DNA of 64,000 nt from Caldilineaceae bacterium SB0661_bin_32 (GCA_009841235.1 VXMH01000016.1:59019-123018); one strand, 5' to 3'. Positions 48,717 to 58,687 are shown, counted from the stretch's first letter. Translations and numbers: made by a program. The notes: generated by a model from the letters alone, not told the origin.

Positions 48717-49676
48717 TCACAGTTCAGACAACCCGCGCGGTTTGCCTGCTCTGGCCAGGCCGCTCTGCCACTCTCTGCCCTTCCGCCCCGCGTAAAGCAT
48801 GTAGTAGGCGTCCCCGGCCTCAAAGACCTGCGGCGTGAGAATACCGTCGCAGTCCCATGCCCCGCGCGCCGCGGCGGGCGTGAAGATCGGGTTGTGCGGG
48901 TTCGCCTCAAAGCTGCGGAAATCCCGCGTGCGCACGTGCCCGATCTGCCAAACCTCGCTGTCGTCCGCCCGCCCGCCGTACAGGATGTGGAAGTAGCGCG
49001 GCCCTTTGAAGATCTCCGCCTCGCGTACGCCGCCGCTGTCCCACGCCAGGCCGCTGCCGCTGAATATCGGATTGGCCGCGTCCTTGGTGACGGCCGCGGG
49101 GTTGCTGGTCCGCGCGGTCGCGTGGCAGATGACCGGCGGCCCCTCCGACTCGCCCGTGTAGATGATGTGGACCGTATCGCCGTCGATTGCCATGGAAGGG
49201 TGCGACGAGCCTGCGCTCTCGAACGCCGTGTCCGCCGCAATCACCGGCGTTTGGCGCACGCGCGTCCACGCGCCGAAATCCCCGTCGCCCACCAATAGCC
49301 CCGTCTGCTTGGGCGGCTTGAGCCGCCGGCCGAGATAGTAGACATAAAACCTGTCGTCAGCCGGATTGAGGAAGGGGAAAGGGTACTCGGTGGTGAAATC
49401 GTCGAACCCGGCATCCGAGGGCACCAGGACGGGATTCCTCGGGTCGTGGGTAACGGCCGCAGGGTCGCTCGTCGGCGCCGTGCTGTGCATCAGCACCCAG
49501 AAGTTGTCCTTCCTGCGCCTGCCCCACAGGTAGTGGACCGTCTCGCCCACAACGATCGCATGCGCGGCCGCAGCCCACTCCGGCGGCTCACAGAAAAAGA
49601 CCGGGTTGCCCTCCCCGATACGTTCGAAACTCGCAAACAGGTCGAACGGAATCTCATCATGCGCTGATCTGTCCAT
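48717..49676 (-). CDS. Beta-propeller glycosidase-like protein
   Basis: This 319-residue propeller has blades such as GETVHYLWGRR, RFYVYYLGRR, TVHIIYTGES, YFHILYGGRA and AYYMLYAGRK, a pattern like GH43/GH32 or GH130-type phosphorylases. It is separate in type from the 0.8-4 kb pair. No signal peptide is seen. Repeat arrays A and B flank it on both sides at short distance, so the gene may move or have been duplicated as a unit with them. Its position behind GH2, sulfatase and ABC transporter genes suggests a part in the same glycan pathway. Confidence 0.75.
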   Translation of the reverse strand: MDRSAHDEIPFDLFASFERIGEGNPVFFCEPPEWAAAAHAIVVGETVHYLWGRRRKDNFWVLMHSTAPTSDPAAVTHDPRNPVLVPSDAGFDDFTTEYPFPFLNPADDRFYVYYLGRRLKPPKQTGLLVGDGDFGAWTRVRQTPVIAADTAFESAGSSHPSMAIDGDTVHIIYTGESEGPPVICHATARTSNPAAVTKDAANPIFSGSGLAWDSGGVREAEIFKGPRYFHILYGGRADDSEVWQIGHVRTRDFRSFEANPHNPIFTPAAARGAWDCDGILTPQVFEAGDAYYMLYAGRKGREWQSGLARAGKPRGLSEL

Positions 49677-49699
49677 ACTGTCTCCTGAAGCTGAAACGC

Positions 49700-49871
49700 T
49701 ACGCCTTCGGTGTTCTTCGCGCCCCTTCGTGTCCCTTCGTGGATAAAAAAAGGTGTTCTCCGCGTCCTCCGCGGATCAAAAAAAGCAGTTCTTCGCGTCC
49801 CTTCGTGGCCCTTAGTGGATCAACAAAAGGATGTTCTCCGCGGCCCTTCGTGGATCGCCGCAGCACAAATC
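49700..49871. repeat. CACGAAGGG-type repeat array, copy B
   Basis: Nearly the same series of units as copy A, in the same order and orientation but with small deletions. It lies between the propeller gene and the GH2 gene. Confidence 0.85.
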
Positions 49872-49914
49872 CCCCTAATCCCAAGAATCCCCCAAAATCA
49901 CAGTCAAAAACTGA

Positions 49915-52764
49915 CTACCCCAAAACCCAGCCCACCAGGTTGCTGAACAGCCGCTCCGCCACCGGATCTTTACCCAGGTTTTCAACGAGCCGGTGCGTAC
50001 ACAGGATGTAACTGCCTTCACCGTGCGCGATCTGCGTCAGGTCGGCGCCGTGGAAGGCAGCGGTCACGCCGGTGTAGTTCTGCTTGTGCTTCAGGCCGGC
50101 GTGCCAGTCATAAGTCACGTTGCCGCTGATCCAGTCCGTCTCCGGCGTCACGATCGACCAGCGCGATACCACGTCGCGGTACTCCTGCCCCATCAGGCAG
50201 GCCGACGGCAGACCGTCGTAGACCGGATGCTCGCGCACAACGTGGCTGCACGGCGTCCACAGCCCCTTGCCGCTGTAATAGGTGACCGTGAATGGCAGCA
50301 GAAGATCCTTCGGAAGGAGTTTCTCCATACGATACCTGGTCGTCAGGGTGTTCTCCGGCGGCATGCCGAGGAATACGGCCGTCCCGCCGCCGCTGACCCA
50401 CTGCGCCAGTTCGGCGAAGACCGGCAACTCCTCACCGCCCCAACCGTTCAGATTCACCAGCGTCCGTTGACCGCGCGGCGTGTCCCCCGAAAACGTCGTG
50501 GACCGCAGGTCAGAGCCGGCCAGGTACGCGCCCAGCGCGCCGTCGAGATCGATCAGCGCAACCTCCTGCCCGGGAAGCGCCGATCCCGCCTGCTCCAGCA
50601 CATAGAAGCTGGAGCAGTTACGCGCAACCGTCTCAGCGCCGGCGCCAAACGCGACCTCGACCAGGCAGCGCCCCGCCAACCCGTCGGTGGCGACACCGTA
50701 CTCGCCCAGATCGACAATGCCCGCCGGCAGCGTCGTCTCTTCGCTGTGGTCGAGCACCCGCCGCCCGTCGCCGGCCGTAACCTGAAGCGAGAGCGTCCCC
50801 GCCACAGCCTCCTCGTCATTGACCGACGTCAGCAGGATCTGCACCCCCTGCCCCGCGTAGACATTCTGCGCGCTGGGGCGAATCGCGATATAGCGGTCGG
50901 AAAAGGTCTCTTGGATCGCATAATAGGCGCGCTTGGGGTTGCGGAAATTGTCGATCAGCCCCGCCCCCACAATCCAGTCGCCGTCGTTGAGCGAATGGAT
51001 GCCAATACCGGCGATGTCGCCATTGATGCGGCAGGCCTCAGCCATCAGCTTGTTGCCGGTGTAGTGGATCTCCTGGCATGCGAGCATGAAGTCGTGGAAC
51101 GTCGGAAAAACCTCCTCCAGCCCCGTCCGTTCATAGACCGCCAGGTAGGAGTCGTGCAGGCGTTCATGGATGCGGTAGTCCGGCGTGATGGGATTGCCCT
51201 CGCGGCGGTATTGGGCCATGTTGGCTTCCAGGTCGGGGATGCTGCCGTAGCCCAACTCGGAGATGTTGGTCAGCAGGCCGGGCTCGATATGGCTGCGTGT
51301 ATGCCGGCCCAGACTCGTGCGCCCCATCGCCGCCAGCTCTTCTTCAGTCTTGCCCAGCAGCATCAGGTTGTCGTAGTTCTCCTGCGCGAACGGCGTGCCC
51401 GGGTAGTCGTGGACGTCGTTGATCAGCGTCGGCTCATACGAACCGGGCAGATAGACGCTGCACAGACCCGCAAAGCCGCCCGCCTCGTCGATGATCAGCC
51501 GGGTGGGATCGAGCTCGCGCGCCTTCAGCGAAGTCGTGTGCCGCAGCCGTTTCAGCCCGTCCCGCAGGATCTCGTTGAACATCTCCCAGATGACGATCGA
51601 AGGATGGTTGCGGTCGCGCAGCACCATCTCCGACACCTCGTTCTCGATCCGCTGCCGCGTGTAGGGTGTAATCTGCGGCCAGTTGTCCATACACTCGACC
51701 GGCAGCGCGCCCACGTACAGCACGCCCATCTCATCCGCCATATCGTAGACCACCGGCGGCTGCGGCTTGCGCCAGGGCCGCACCATGTTGATGTTGCCCT
51801 CTTTGATCAGCCTGAACTCCTTCCGGAGCAGCTCCAGATCCCGCGGATAGGCCAGCGAATGGGGGTAGAAGGCCTCGTTGAAGGTAGTCTTCAGGACGAT
51901 CTTCTTGCCATTCAGATAGAAGCTCTTGCCCTCGGCGGTGAACTCGCGAAAACCAAACCGCGTCTCCACCAGATCCGAAAGTCCATCCGCCAGCTGCACG
52001 CCGGTCGTCGCCAGGTAGAGGAAGGGATCGTCCAGCTGCCACAGCCTGTGGCCGGCCACGTTCAGATCCAGCGCCACCTCGCTTCTGCCCGGCCGCAGGT
52101 CGTGTTCTGCACTGACCCAGCCTGCGGGCCCGCCGTCTGCCCAGGACGTGATCGTACACTGAATTTCGGCTCTCTGTGTCTTGAGGCTGGTATTGCGCAG
52201 CGCCAGCTCCACCCGCACGTCGCCGGACCCGACGTCGCCCGTTACAAATGCGCTCTCAATGTAGACGGCATCCGTGGCGATCAGCGAAACCGGCTGCCAG
52301 ATCCCGCCGGCGATGGCGCCGCGCCAGTGGGGCATATCGTCGCGCCCCAGCCCGTCGATCACGACGTCACGCGTGATCAGCGGCGTGATTACGCGCACCG
52401 CCATGAAGTTCTCCCCACCCGCATCCAGGAGATCACCGACCTCCAACTCGAAGCCGGTGTAGCCGCCTTCATGCGCGCCCGCGGCCTCACCGTTGACCCA
52501 GACCTCCGCCCGGTAGTTGACCGCCTCGAACCGCACGCGGACCGTCTTGCCCTTCCACTCCGCCGGCAGTTCGAAACTCTTGCCGTACCACGCAACGCCC
52601 TCGTAGTCCTGTCTGAACTCCTCCAGGCAGGCGGGGACTGCAACCTCCTCGATGGCGTGGTAGCTGTGGAACCGTTCGCGATGCTGCCAGTTGAGCGTGC
52701 GGCCTTTGTTGTCCTCATCGAAGATGACCTGCCAGTTGCCGTCAAGTGAAATCGTGCGATTCAT
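49915..52764 (-). CDS. Glycoside hydrolase family 2 protein
   Basis: This 949-residue GH2 enzyme (beta-galactosidase, glucuronidase or mannosidase type) has the sugar-binding N-terminal domain (ISLDGNWQVIFD, VRFEAVNYRAEVWVNGE), an immunoglobulin-like domain, a TIM barrel and a long C-terminal extension. The acid/base is E398 in IWEMFNEILRDG; the nucleophile is probably E503 in ISELGYGSI. No signal peptide, so it acts on imported oligosaccharide. The ATG was placed where MNRTISLDGNWQV begins. It follows the sulfatase gene by 105 bases. The C-terminal 300 residues resemble a glutamine-amidotransferase-like beta-galactosidase tail and may bind substrate. Confidence 0.88.
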   Translation of the reverse strand: MNRTISLDGNWQVIFDEDNKGRTLNWQHRERFHSYHAIEEVAVPACLEEFRQDYEGVAWYGKSFELPAEWKGKTVRVRFEAVNYRAEVWVNGEAAGAHEGGYTGFELEVGDLLDAGGENFMAVRVITPLITRDVVIDGLGRDDMPHWRGAIAGGIWQPVSLIATDAVYIESAFVTGDVGSGDVRVELALRNTSLKTQRAEIQCTITSWADGGPAGWVSAEHDLRPGRSEVALDLNVAGHRLWQLDDPFLYLATTGVQLADGLSDLVETRFGFREFTAEGKSFYLNGKKIVLKTTFNEAFYPHSLAYPRDLELLRKEFRLIKEGNINMVRPWRKPQPPVVYDMADEMGVLYVGALPVECMDNWPQITPYTRQRIENEVSEMVLRDRNHPSIVIWEMFNEILRDGLKRLRHTTSLKARELDPTRLIIDEAGGFAGLCSVYLPGSYEPTLINDVHDYPGTPFAQENYDNLMLLGKTEEELAAMGRTSLGRHTRSHIEPGLLTNISELGYGSIPDLEANMAQYRREGNPITPDYRIHERLHDSYLAVYERTGLEEVFPTFHDFMLACQEIHYTGNKLMAEACRINGDIAGIGIHSLNDGDWIVGAGLIDNFRNPKRAYYAIQETFSDRYIAIRPSAQNVYAGQGVQILLTSVNDEEAVAGTLSLQVTAGDGRRVLDHSEETTLPAGIVDLGEYGVATDGLAGRCLVEVAFGAGAETVARNCSSFYVLEQAGSALPGQEVALIDLDGALGAYLAGSDLRSTTFSGDTPRGQRTLVNLNGWGGEELPVFAELAQWVSGGGTAVFLGMPPENTLTTRYRMEKLLPKDLLLPFTVTYYSGKGLWTPCSHVVREHPVYDGLPSACLMGQEYRDVVSRWSIVTPETDWISGNVTYDWHAGLKHKQNYTGVTAAFHGADLTQIAHGEGSYILCTHRLVENLGKDPVAERLFSNLVGWVLG

Positions 52765-52869
52765 GGGTGGTCTGTTCCCTATTGATTTTGACTTTCGGAT
52801 CGGTGTCTTCAGCAACTGGTGTTCACCTGACAGCAAAGGGCCACCAAGACCAAAAACTAGAAACTGCCC

Positions 52870-54375
52870 TTACGGCCCCGCTTCGCCTGTCGCCATGATC
52901 GTGCCCGCCGCTGGCAGAACGTCAGCCCGGCTGGGCAGATCGTCGCCAACCTCTGCCAGCCAGTCCATAAGTTGACGACGAAGGTCGTCTTGGGTGGCTG
53001 CCAGGCCCGGCTCTGCCGTCAAGTTCTCCATCTCGTGCGGGTCGGCCTCCAGGTCGTAGAGCTCGTCGATCGCCTGCGGATTCCACACGTATTTGTATCG
53101 CTCGTCTCGTATCGCGCGCACCGCGAAGTTCATGCCGTTGTACAGGTTGTAGACGCCGTACGCCGTCTGCGGCCAGTCCGCCGGCCGTGTGCCCCTGCCC
53201 ACCAGCGGCAGCAGGTCCCGCCCCGCGCGCGGCCGCTCTGTCGTCGCCGCGGCGTCGATGAGGCCGAAAAGCGTTTCGCCCACGTCGATCAGCGAAACGA
53301 AGGCATCCTGGGCAGCCGGCTCTCTTTCGGGCGCACGAATGATCAGCGGAATGCGCCACACCTCCTCGTAGAAATAGGCCCCTTTGTCGAAGCGGTTGTG
53401 CGCGCCCTCCATGTCGCCGTGGTCCGCCACGAAGACCACCGTCGTCGACTCCTGCAACCCCAGCCGCTCCAGCGCATCCAGCACCCGCCCGATCGCCTCG
53501 TCCACCATCATGATATGCGCGTGCGAGTAGGCCACGACCGTGCGCCACTCCTCCTCGTCCAGCGGCGATGTATCCATGCAGGGCCACCACGCCACCGCGT
53601 GAAACCAGGGCCTGCCCGCGCAGTTATCGTGCAGATTGACGGGCAGTTCCACCTTGGCCCTGAGCTCCTGCGCGATGCCGGTGTACGGCTCGGGCAGGTG
53701 GTGCGGGAAGTGCGGCTCCGCCGAGGAGACGGTCAGAAAGAACGGCTTGTTGCGATCGCTTGCAGCCCACTCTTCGAGGAAGCGGACCCCGTTCTCCATC
53801 ACCGGGAACGGGGGACACGCCTCTTTGGGCTGCGCCGTATCGCCCCAGAACGGCGCGCGGCCCCGAATCAGACCCTGCGTCTGGCGGTCGTAGTTGTCCT
53901 TGGCGAACTGGTAGGAGAAGTTGCTCGTCTCCGGATCATAGGGCCGGCGCTGTACCTCTGCATTGGGGTCAAAGCTGTGGGCCCCGCGCGCCTCCGGGTT
54001 GACCGGCCCCAGATGCCACTTGCCAAAATAACCGACGTGGTAGCCCAGCCGCGCTGCCTCGTCGATCCAGGTGCGCTCCGTCAGCGGCGGCGAAAACTGT
54101 TGCGAATACCCCACCGCGTAGTTATCGGTGATGCCCGTCTCGTGCGGCCAGCGCCCCGTCAGCAGCGTTCCCCGCGCCGGCGTACACAGCGGGCAGGTCG
54201 TAAAAGCATTCCCGAACACCGTCCCCGCAGCCGCCAGCCGGTCGATATTCGGCGTCGCGATGGTCGATGCGCTACCGCTTCGCTGTTTGAGCGCCGGCGT
54301 ATCCGCCCCGCAAAAACTGAAAGCCGACGCCGGCCACTGGTCCGTAAGAATGAAAAGCACATTTTCCGCGCTCAT
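52870..54375 (-). CDS. Sulfatase (formylglycine-dependent)
   Basis: This 501-residue sulfatase has FILTDQWPAS at the N-terminus (metal Asp D12), CTPARGTLLTGRW (C64 to formylglycine, C-x-P-x-R), later FVADHGDMEGAH and a C-terminal subdomain ending before a Pro-rich tail. It differs from the first sulfatase (TDQW-type, nearer to the choline/iduronate group). It follows the sugar ABC permease genes in the same direction and precedes GH2, so it most likely removes sulfate from imported oligosaccharide. A GGAGAG site 9 bases before the ATG supports the start. Confidence 0.9.
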   Translation of the reverse strand: MSAENVLFILTDQWPASAFSFCGADTPALKQRSGSASTIATPNIDRLAAAGTVFGNAFTTCPLCTPARGTLLTGRWPHETGITDNYAVGYSQQFSPPLTERTWIDEAARLGYHVGYFGKWHLGPVNPEARGAHSFDPNAEVQRRPYDPETSNFSYQFAKDNYDRQTQGLIRGRAPFWGDTAQPKEACPPFPVMENGVRFLEEWAASDRNKPFFLTVSSAEPHFPHHLPEPYTGIAQELRAKVELPVNLHDNCAGRPWFHAVAWWPCMDTSPLDEEEWRTVVAYSHAHIMMVDEAIGRVLDALERLGLQESTTVVFVADHGDMEGAHNRFDKGAYFYEEVWRIPLIIRAPEREPAAQDAFVSLIDVGETLFGLIDAAATTERPRAGRDLLPLVGRGTRPADWPQTAYGVYNLYNGMNFAVRAIRDERYKYVWNPQAIDELYDLEADPHEMENLTAEPGLAATQDDLRRQLMDWLAEVGDDLPSRADVLPAAGTIMATGEAGP

Positions 54376-54464
54376 CGAAGAACTCTCCAAGAAATTACGA
54401 AAGAGGCCAATCGGAACTGAGTGAAGTTTCTCTCTCCTCACTCCTCTTTACTCTCTCCTCGCCC

Positions 54465-55358
54465 CTACCCCTTCGCCCCGGTCGTGGCGATCCCCTGAAT
54501 GAAGTAGCCCTGAAAGATGAAAAAGATAATGATGACCGGCAGCGAGGCCACAAACGAGGCCGCCATCAGATGGTTCCAATCGGTGCCGTACTGGTCGCGG
54601 AAACCGTTCAGCCCCAGCGGGATCGTCCACTTGTCGATGTCGTTCAGGACGATCAACGGCCACAGAAACTCATTCCAGTTCCACAGAAAGGAGAAGATCG
54701 CAACCGTCGTCAGGCCCGGAACTGCCAGCGGCAGCAGGATCTGCCACAGAATGCGGAACGGCCCGCAGCCGTCCAGCTTGGCCGCCTCATCCAGCTCCAG
54801 CGGCAGGGTCAGGAAGAACTGGCGCAGCAGAAAGATGAAAAAGGGACTGCCGCCCAGAAAGTTGGGGACGATGAGAGGATAGTAGGTGTTGATCCAGTCC
54901 AGGCTGCGATAGAGAATGAAGAGCGGGATCATCGTCACCTGCCAGGGCAGCATCATCGTCGCCAGCAATATGATGAAGAGGATATTTCGCCCGGGAAAGC
55001 GCAGGCGGGCAAAGCCATAGGCGACGACCGCGGAGGAAAGTATCTGCCCCACCACGCTCAGCACCGTGACATAGATCGAATTGCGAAAGTAGAGGCCGAA
55101 CGGCATCACCGTCAGCGCCTCGATATAGTTGCGCCACAGGATCGGGTCCGGCATCCACTGCGGCGGGTATTGGAAGATCTTCTCCATCGGCTTCAGCGAA
55201 GTGGAGATCATCCACAGAAACGGTACCAGGAAGGCGGCCGCGCCCGCCAGGGCCAGCAGGTGTATTAAAGTCCTGGTGGTCCAGTTCAACAGCTGATATC
55301 GATTGGACGGCAAACCGATCGTGTTTTTCATCGTTCGCGGCGGATTACCGGTGGCCAT
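54465..55358 (-). CDS. Sugar ABC permease, MalG-like (system 2)
   Basis: This 297-residue inner-membrane permease has six helices and the EAA loop LDEAAKLDGCGPFRILWQILLP, which contacts the ATPase. The first helix is LALAGAAAFLVPFLWMISTS. GGAGG at 9 bases from the ATG at 55358 decides that start over the TTG six bases earlier. It pairs with the MalF-like gene just upstream and with the second binding protein. No ATP-binding subunit is encoded here, so a shared MsmK-type ATPase elsewhere is likely. Confidence 0.92.
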   Translation of the reverse strand: MATGNPPRTMKNTIGLPSNRYQLLNWTTRTLIHLLALAGAAAFLVPFLWMISTSLKPMEKIFQYPPQWMPDPILWRNYIEALTVMPFGLYFRNSIYVTVLSVVGQILSSAVVAYGFARLRFPGRNILFIILLATMMLPWQVTMIPLFILYRSLDWINTYYPLIVPNFLGGSPFFIFLLRQFFLTLPLELDEAAKLDGCGPFRILWQILLPLAVPGLTTVAIFSFLWNWNEFLWPLIVLNDIDKWTIPLGLNGFRDQYGTDWNHLMAASFVASLPVIIIFFIFQGYFIQGIATTGAKG

Positions 55359-55360
55359 TC

Positions 55361-56323
55361 TCAAGCGCCTCCGATTCTACCTTCGTAGTGCACCCAGTGT
55401 TCCGACGAACGCAGCATCGCCAGCGAGATGACCAGAACCACCACGAACAGGACCCACGCCAGCGCCGAAGCATAGCCCATGTGGAACCATTCGAAGGCGT
55501 TGCGGTAGATGTAGAGAACAAGAAAAAGGGTCGCGTTCCCGGGGCCGCCCGCAGTCATGATGTAGGCTTGCGTAAAGATCTGGAAGCTTCCGATAACGTT
55601 CATCACCAGCGCAAACAACACCACCGGCGACAACATCGGCAACGTGACTTTCAGAAATCGCTGCCATGTGTTGGCGCCATCGATCGTCGCCGCCTCGTAG
55701 AGATGGGCCGGGATGCCCTGCAGGCCGGCCAGAAAGATGACCATGCCGGTCCCCACCTGCCACAGGCTCATGATAATCAGCGCCGGCAGCGCCCAGCGCG
55801 AGGAATGAATCCATTGGGGTCCTTCAACGCCAAACAGCCTGATGAACGAGTTCAGCACCCCGTATTCCGGGTTGAAGATCCAGATCCACATCATGCTGAC
55901 CGCCACCAGAGGAATCACGGCGGGCAGATAGTAGATCGTGCGGAAGAGGCGGCGGCCGGCGAGCTGCTGATTCATCAGCAACGCCAGCGCCAGCGAAAGT
56001 ACGGCCGAGACAGGCACGCGGAAGATGACATAAATGACCGTCACCTTGATGCTCTGCCAGAAGAGATCATCCTTGAACAGGAGCTTGTCGAAGTTGCGCA
56101 CGCCGATGAACTCCGGGGCCGACAGGATACGCCATTCGGTCGAACTGATATAAAAGGCCGCCAGGATGGGCGCCAGCTGAAAGATGAGGAACCCCAGCAG
56201 CCAGGGCGAGATCGCGATGTAGCCGGCGATCGCCTCCTTGCGCGCGATGCCGCTCATACGCGGCCGTTTCCCGGCCGCGAGCTCGTTTGCGGCCTGACCG
56301 ACCTGCGCTTGCCTGCTGCGCAT
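55361..56323 (-). CDS. Sugar ABC permease, MalF-like (system 2)
   Basis: This 320-residue six-helix permease has the EAA loop LYEAATIDGANTWQRFLKVTLP and a long N-terminal cytoplasmic segment. It begins at the ATG at 56323 (AGGGAG about 6 bases upstream). It is the first of the two permease genes, separated from the binding-protein gene by 153 bases with a strong hairpin. Transport substrate is inferred to be a poly- or oligosaccharide because of the flanking sulfatase and GH2 genes. Confidence 0.92.
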   Translation of the reverse strand: MRSRQAQVGQAANELAAGKRPRMSGIARKEAIAGYIAISPWLLGFLIFQLAPILAAFYISSTEWRILSAPEFIGVRNFDKLLFKDDLFWQSIKVTVIYVIFRVPVSAVLSLALALLMNQQLAGRRLFRTIYYLPAVIPLVAVSMMWIWIFNPEYGVLNSFIRLFGVEGPQWIHSSRWALPALIIMSLWQVGTGMVIFLAGLQGIPAHLYEAATIDGANTWQRFLKVTLPMLSPVVLFALVMNVIGSFQIFTQAYIMTAGGPGNATLFLVLYIYRNAFEWFHMGYASALAWVLFVVVLVISLAMLRSSEHWVHYEGRIGGA

Positions 56324-56408
56324 CACCTCTCCCTTTCTGAAAAACAGTGGTCAACGGCTGGCGGCACAGCGCGCACTGCCAGCTGTTAATGTATGTTCTA
56401 AACCAAAA

Positions 56409-56433
56409 GAGGAGAGGAAACAGTCCTCTCCTC
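56409..56433. terminator. Hairpin between binding-protein gene 2 and its permeases
   Basis: GAGGAGAGGA (56409-56418) pairs with TCCTCTCCTC (56424-56433), a perfect 10-bp stem with a 5-base loop. Placed directly after the binding-protein gene, it may stop part of the transcripts or protect the upstream message, so that the binding protein is made in excess over permeases. Confidence 0.6.
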
Positions 56434-56476
56434 TCCGGATGCATACGGGCAACGGGGAACGCTCAACGCAACGATG

Positions 56477-57832
56477 CTAGTTTCCCCAGAATGCGGCGAG
56501 GATCTCGTCGACCTGGGGTCCGGCCGCCGCGACCGCGTCCTCAACCGACTTTTCCCCCAGAAACGCCAGGTTCAACTCGGGCGTGATCGCCCTCGACATG
56601 ATCTCCGTGATCGGTGCGATCGTGGGCCAGACCTGCATGTGCGGCGCGCTGTCGATAAACACCTGCCGCGTCGGCGGTTTGGGCAGCCCCGCGAAGTGTT
56701 CGCTCTCTGCAATATGGCGCATCGCCGGTACGTCGCCGATCGTCTGCGCGACAGTGATGTTGCTTTCCTCGTCACTGATGATCTTGAGGTACTCCCAAGA
56801 CCAGTCCGCGCTCTGCGTGCCCTTGGGAATGCCGTGTCCGTAGTATTGGGTATAGCCGACCGGAGGCTGGCCCGCCGCGCGCGGCAGCGGCCCGACATCC
56901 CAGTCCAGCCCCTCAACGCGAGTCAGGGCGCCGATCCCCCAGGCGCCGGCGGTGAACATCGCCACCCGCCCGGCCGTAAACAGGTCCTGTGCGCTTCCCA
57001 GCCCCTCGATTTCAGCCGGGGTGGGGGAGACACCGTGCGTCAGCCGCAAATCCGCCAGCCATTGAAGCGCAGCCAGCGCCTGCGGGCTGCCAAGACCGGA
57101 AGACTGCTGGTCGTCTGACAGCACGTCCCCGCCGCCGAGCCGCAGGAACGGATACCAGTAGGGGAAGAACATGCCGTACACGTCCGTCCTGCCGTCCCCG
57201 TCGCTATCGGCCGTAAGGGCCTGGGCCGTCTCCAGGAACGAGTCCCAGTTCCAGGTATCGTTCTCCCACGAAGTGGGCAGATCGTCCAGGCCGGCCTCGC
57301 GGAAGAGCGCCCGGTTGTAGTAGATTACGAACGGGTTCCAACCGCGCGGCACGGTTACCAGCTGGCCTTCGGTCGTGCCCAGTTCGATGATGCGCGGGTA
57401 GAATACGTCGAAACTGAACTCGCCGTCCGCGTCGGCGAAAGGTATCACGTTCAGCAGCGCTTCCTGGCCCCGGAAGAACGGCTCCCACCTGTGGTTCAGC
57501 TGCATCGTGTCCGGCGGTGTCCCGGCCGCGATCGCGGTCAGCACCTTCTCACCGTACTGTCCGCCGGGTACCGAGTTCTGGCTGGCCGTCACATTCGGGA
57601 ACTTCTCGGTCATTCGTTGGGCCAGGATCTCACGGTCTTCGATGAACTCCGGGCGGGTGCCCCAATACTGGGCGACCAGCTCGACCGGCTCTTCCGACAT
57701 CGATTCGCCTTCGTCGGCCGCAGCCGCACCCGGGTCCCCTGCCACGGGAGCGCAGGCCGCCATCAACGCGCCGCCTGCAACCAGCGCCGAACCCTGCAGG
57801 AAATGCCGTCTGCTCCAGCTTTGATCCGTCAT
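56477..57832 (-). CDS. Extracellular sugar-binding lipoprotein (system 2)
   Basis: This 451-residue family-1 solute-binding protein has a twin-arginine-like lipoprotein signal (SRRHFLQGSALVAGG, then MAACAP with the lipidated C27) and an acidic stretch before the mature domain. Typical sugar-binding regions are MFTAGAWGIGAL and YGHGIPKGTQSADW. It would sit at the outer face of the membrane and deliver substrate to the MalF/MalG pair downstream. AAAGGAG about 10 bases before the start supports it. It follows the first system's MalG gene by 30 bases, so both systems may be co-transcribed. Confidence 0.92.
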   Translation of the reverse strand: MTDQSWSRRHFLQGSALVAGGALMAACAPVAGDPGAAAADEGESMSEEPVELVAQYWGTRPEFIEDREILAQRMTEKFPNVTASQNSVPGGQYGEKVLTAIAAGTPPDTMQLNHRWEPFFRGQEALLNVIPFADADGEFSFDVFYPRIIELGTTEGQLVTVPRGWNPFVIYYNRALFREAGLDDLPTSWENDTWNWDSFLETAQALTADSDGDGRTDVYGMFFPYWYPFLRLGGGDVLSDDQQSSGLGSPQALAALQWLADLRLTHGVSPTPAEIEGLGSAQDLFTAGRVAMFTAGAWGIGALTRVEGLDWDVGPLPRAAGQPPVGYTQYYGHGIPKGTQSADWSWEYLKIISDEESNITVAQTIGDVPAMRHIAESEHFAGLPKPPTRQVFIDSAPHMQVWPTIAPITEIMSRAITPELNLAFLGEKSVEDAVAAAGPQVDEILAAFWGN

Positions 57833-57862
57833 AGTCAGTCTCCTTTAGATTGACAGCTTTCT

Positions 57863-58687
57863 CTACTGTTTCATGCCGCTCAAAGCGATACTGGAGATGA
57901 ACTGCTTCTGCAGCATCAGGAAAACGACGATGACCGGCACACAGGCGATCACCGAGCCGGCCATCTGGATATGGATCAGCGTAATGAACTGGCCCTGCGC
58001 CATCGCCAGCGCCAGGGGCAGCGTGAACAGCTCCTTGGAGTTGATCACCAGGACCGGCCAGAACAGCGTGTTCCAGATGCCCAGGAAGCTGAAGATACCC
58101 AATGCCCCCAGGCCGGCGCGGGAGAGCGGCATGATCACGTACAGGTAGATATGCCAGTGGTTGCCGCCGTCGATCAGGGTCGCTTCATCCAGGCTGATCG
58201 GGATCTGGTTAAAGAACTGGCGCAGCAAAAAAGTGCCGAACGGGCTGAAAAGGCCGGGAAAGATGAGGGCGGTATAGGTATCGATCAGCCCTGCAGACCA
58301 GACCATCGTGTATAACGGGATGATGGTCACGTAGTGGGGGATCATCATCGTCGCCAAAAAGAGCAGAAAGATGGCGTCGCGGCCGGGGAAGCGCAGACGG
58401 GAAAAGGCATAGGCGCCCAGTGAGCAGACGATCAACTGGCCGACTACGGAGACGGTGGTAACAATGGCGCTGTTGAGCAGGGCGCGGCCGATGTTGTAGT
58501 TGACCACAGCCTCGACGTAGTTGGTCCACTGCGGCACTTCCGGAATCCAGATCGGGGGGAACGCTTCAACCTCTTGCAAGGTCTGCAGCGACGCCGAAAT
58601 CATCCACAGGAACGGGAACAACAGCGCCGCGGCGCCCAGGGCAGTGACCAGCTGCAGGCTGACGGTCTCTCTGCGCCTAAGCTTCAT
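57863..58687 (-). CDS. Sugar ABC permease, MalG-like (system 1)
   Basis: This 274-residue six-helix permease has the EAA loop LDEATLIDGGNHWHIYLYVIMP. The start at MKLRRRETVSLQ was chosen; an earlier in-frame region overlaps the preceding gene's end and has no family similarity. It follows the MalF-like gene by 28 bases. Confidence 0.92.
   Translation of the reverse strand: MKLRRRETVSLQLVTALGAAALLFPFLWMISASLQTLQEVEAFPPIWIPEVPQWTNYVEAVVNYNIGRALLNSAIVTTVSVVGQLIVCSLGAYAFSRLRFPGRDAIFLLFLATMMIPHYVTIIPLYTMVWSAGLIDTYTALIFPGLFSPFGTFLLRQFFNQIPISLDEATLIDGGNHWHIYLYVIMPLSRAGLGALGIFSFLGIWNTLFWPVLVINSKELFTLPLALAMAQGQFITLIHIQMAGSVIACVPVIVVFLMLQKQFISSIALSGMKQ

Noticed and set aside
48523..49871. CRISPR array
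   Set aside because: The repeated units in arrays A and B vary in length and sequence and lack constant-length spacers; no cas genes are present.
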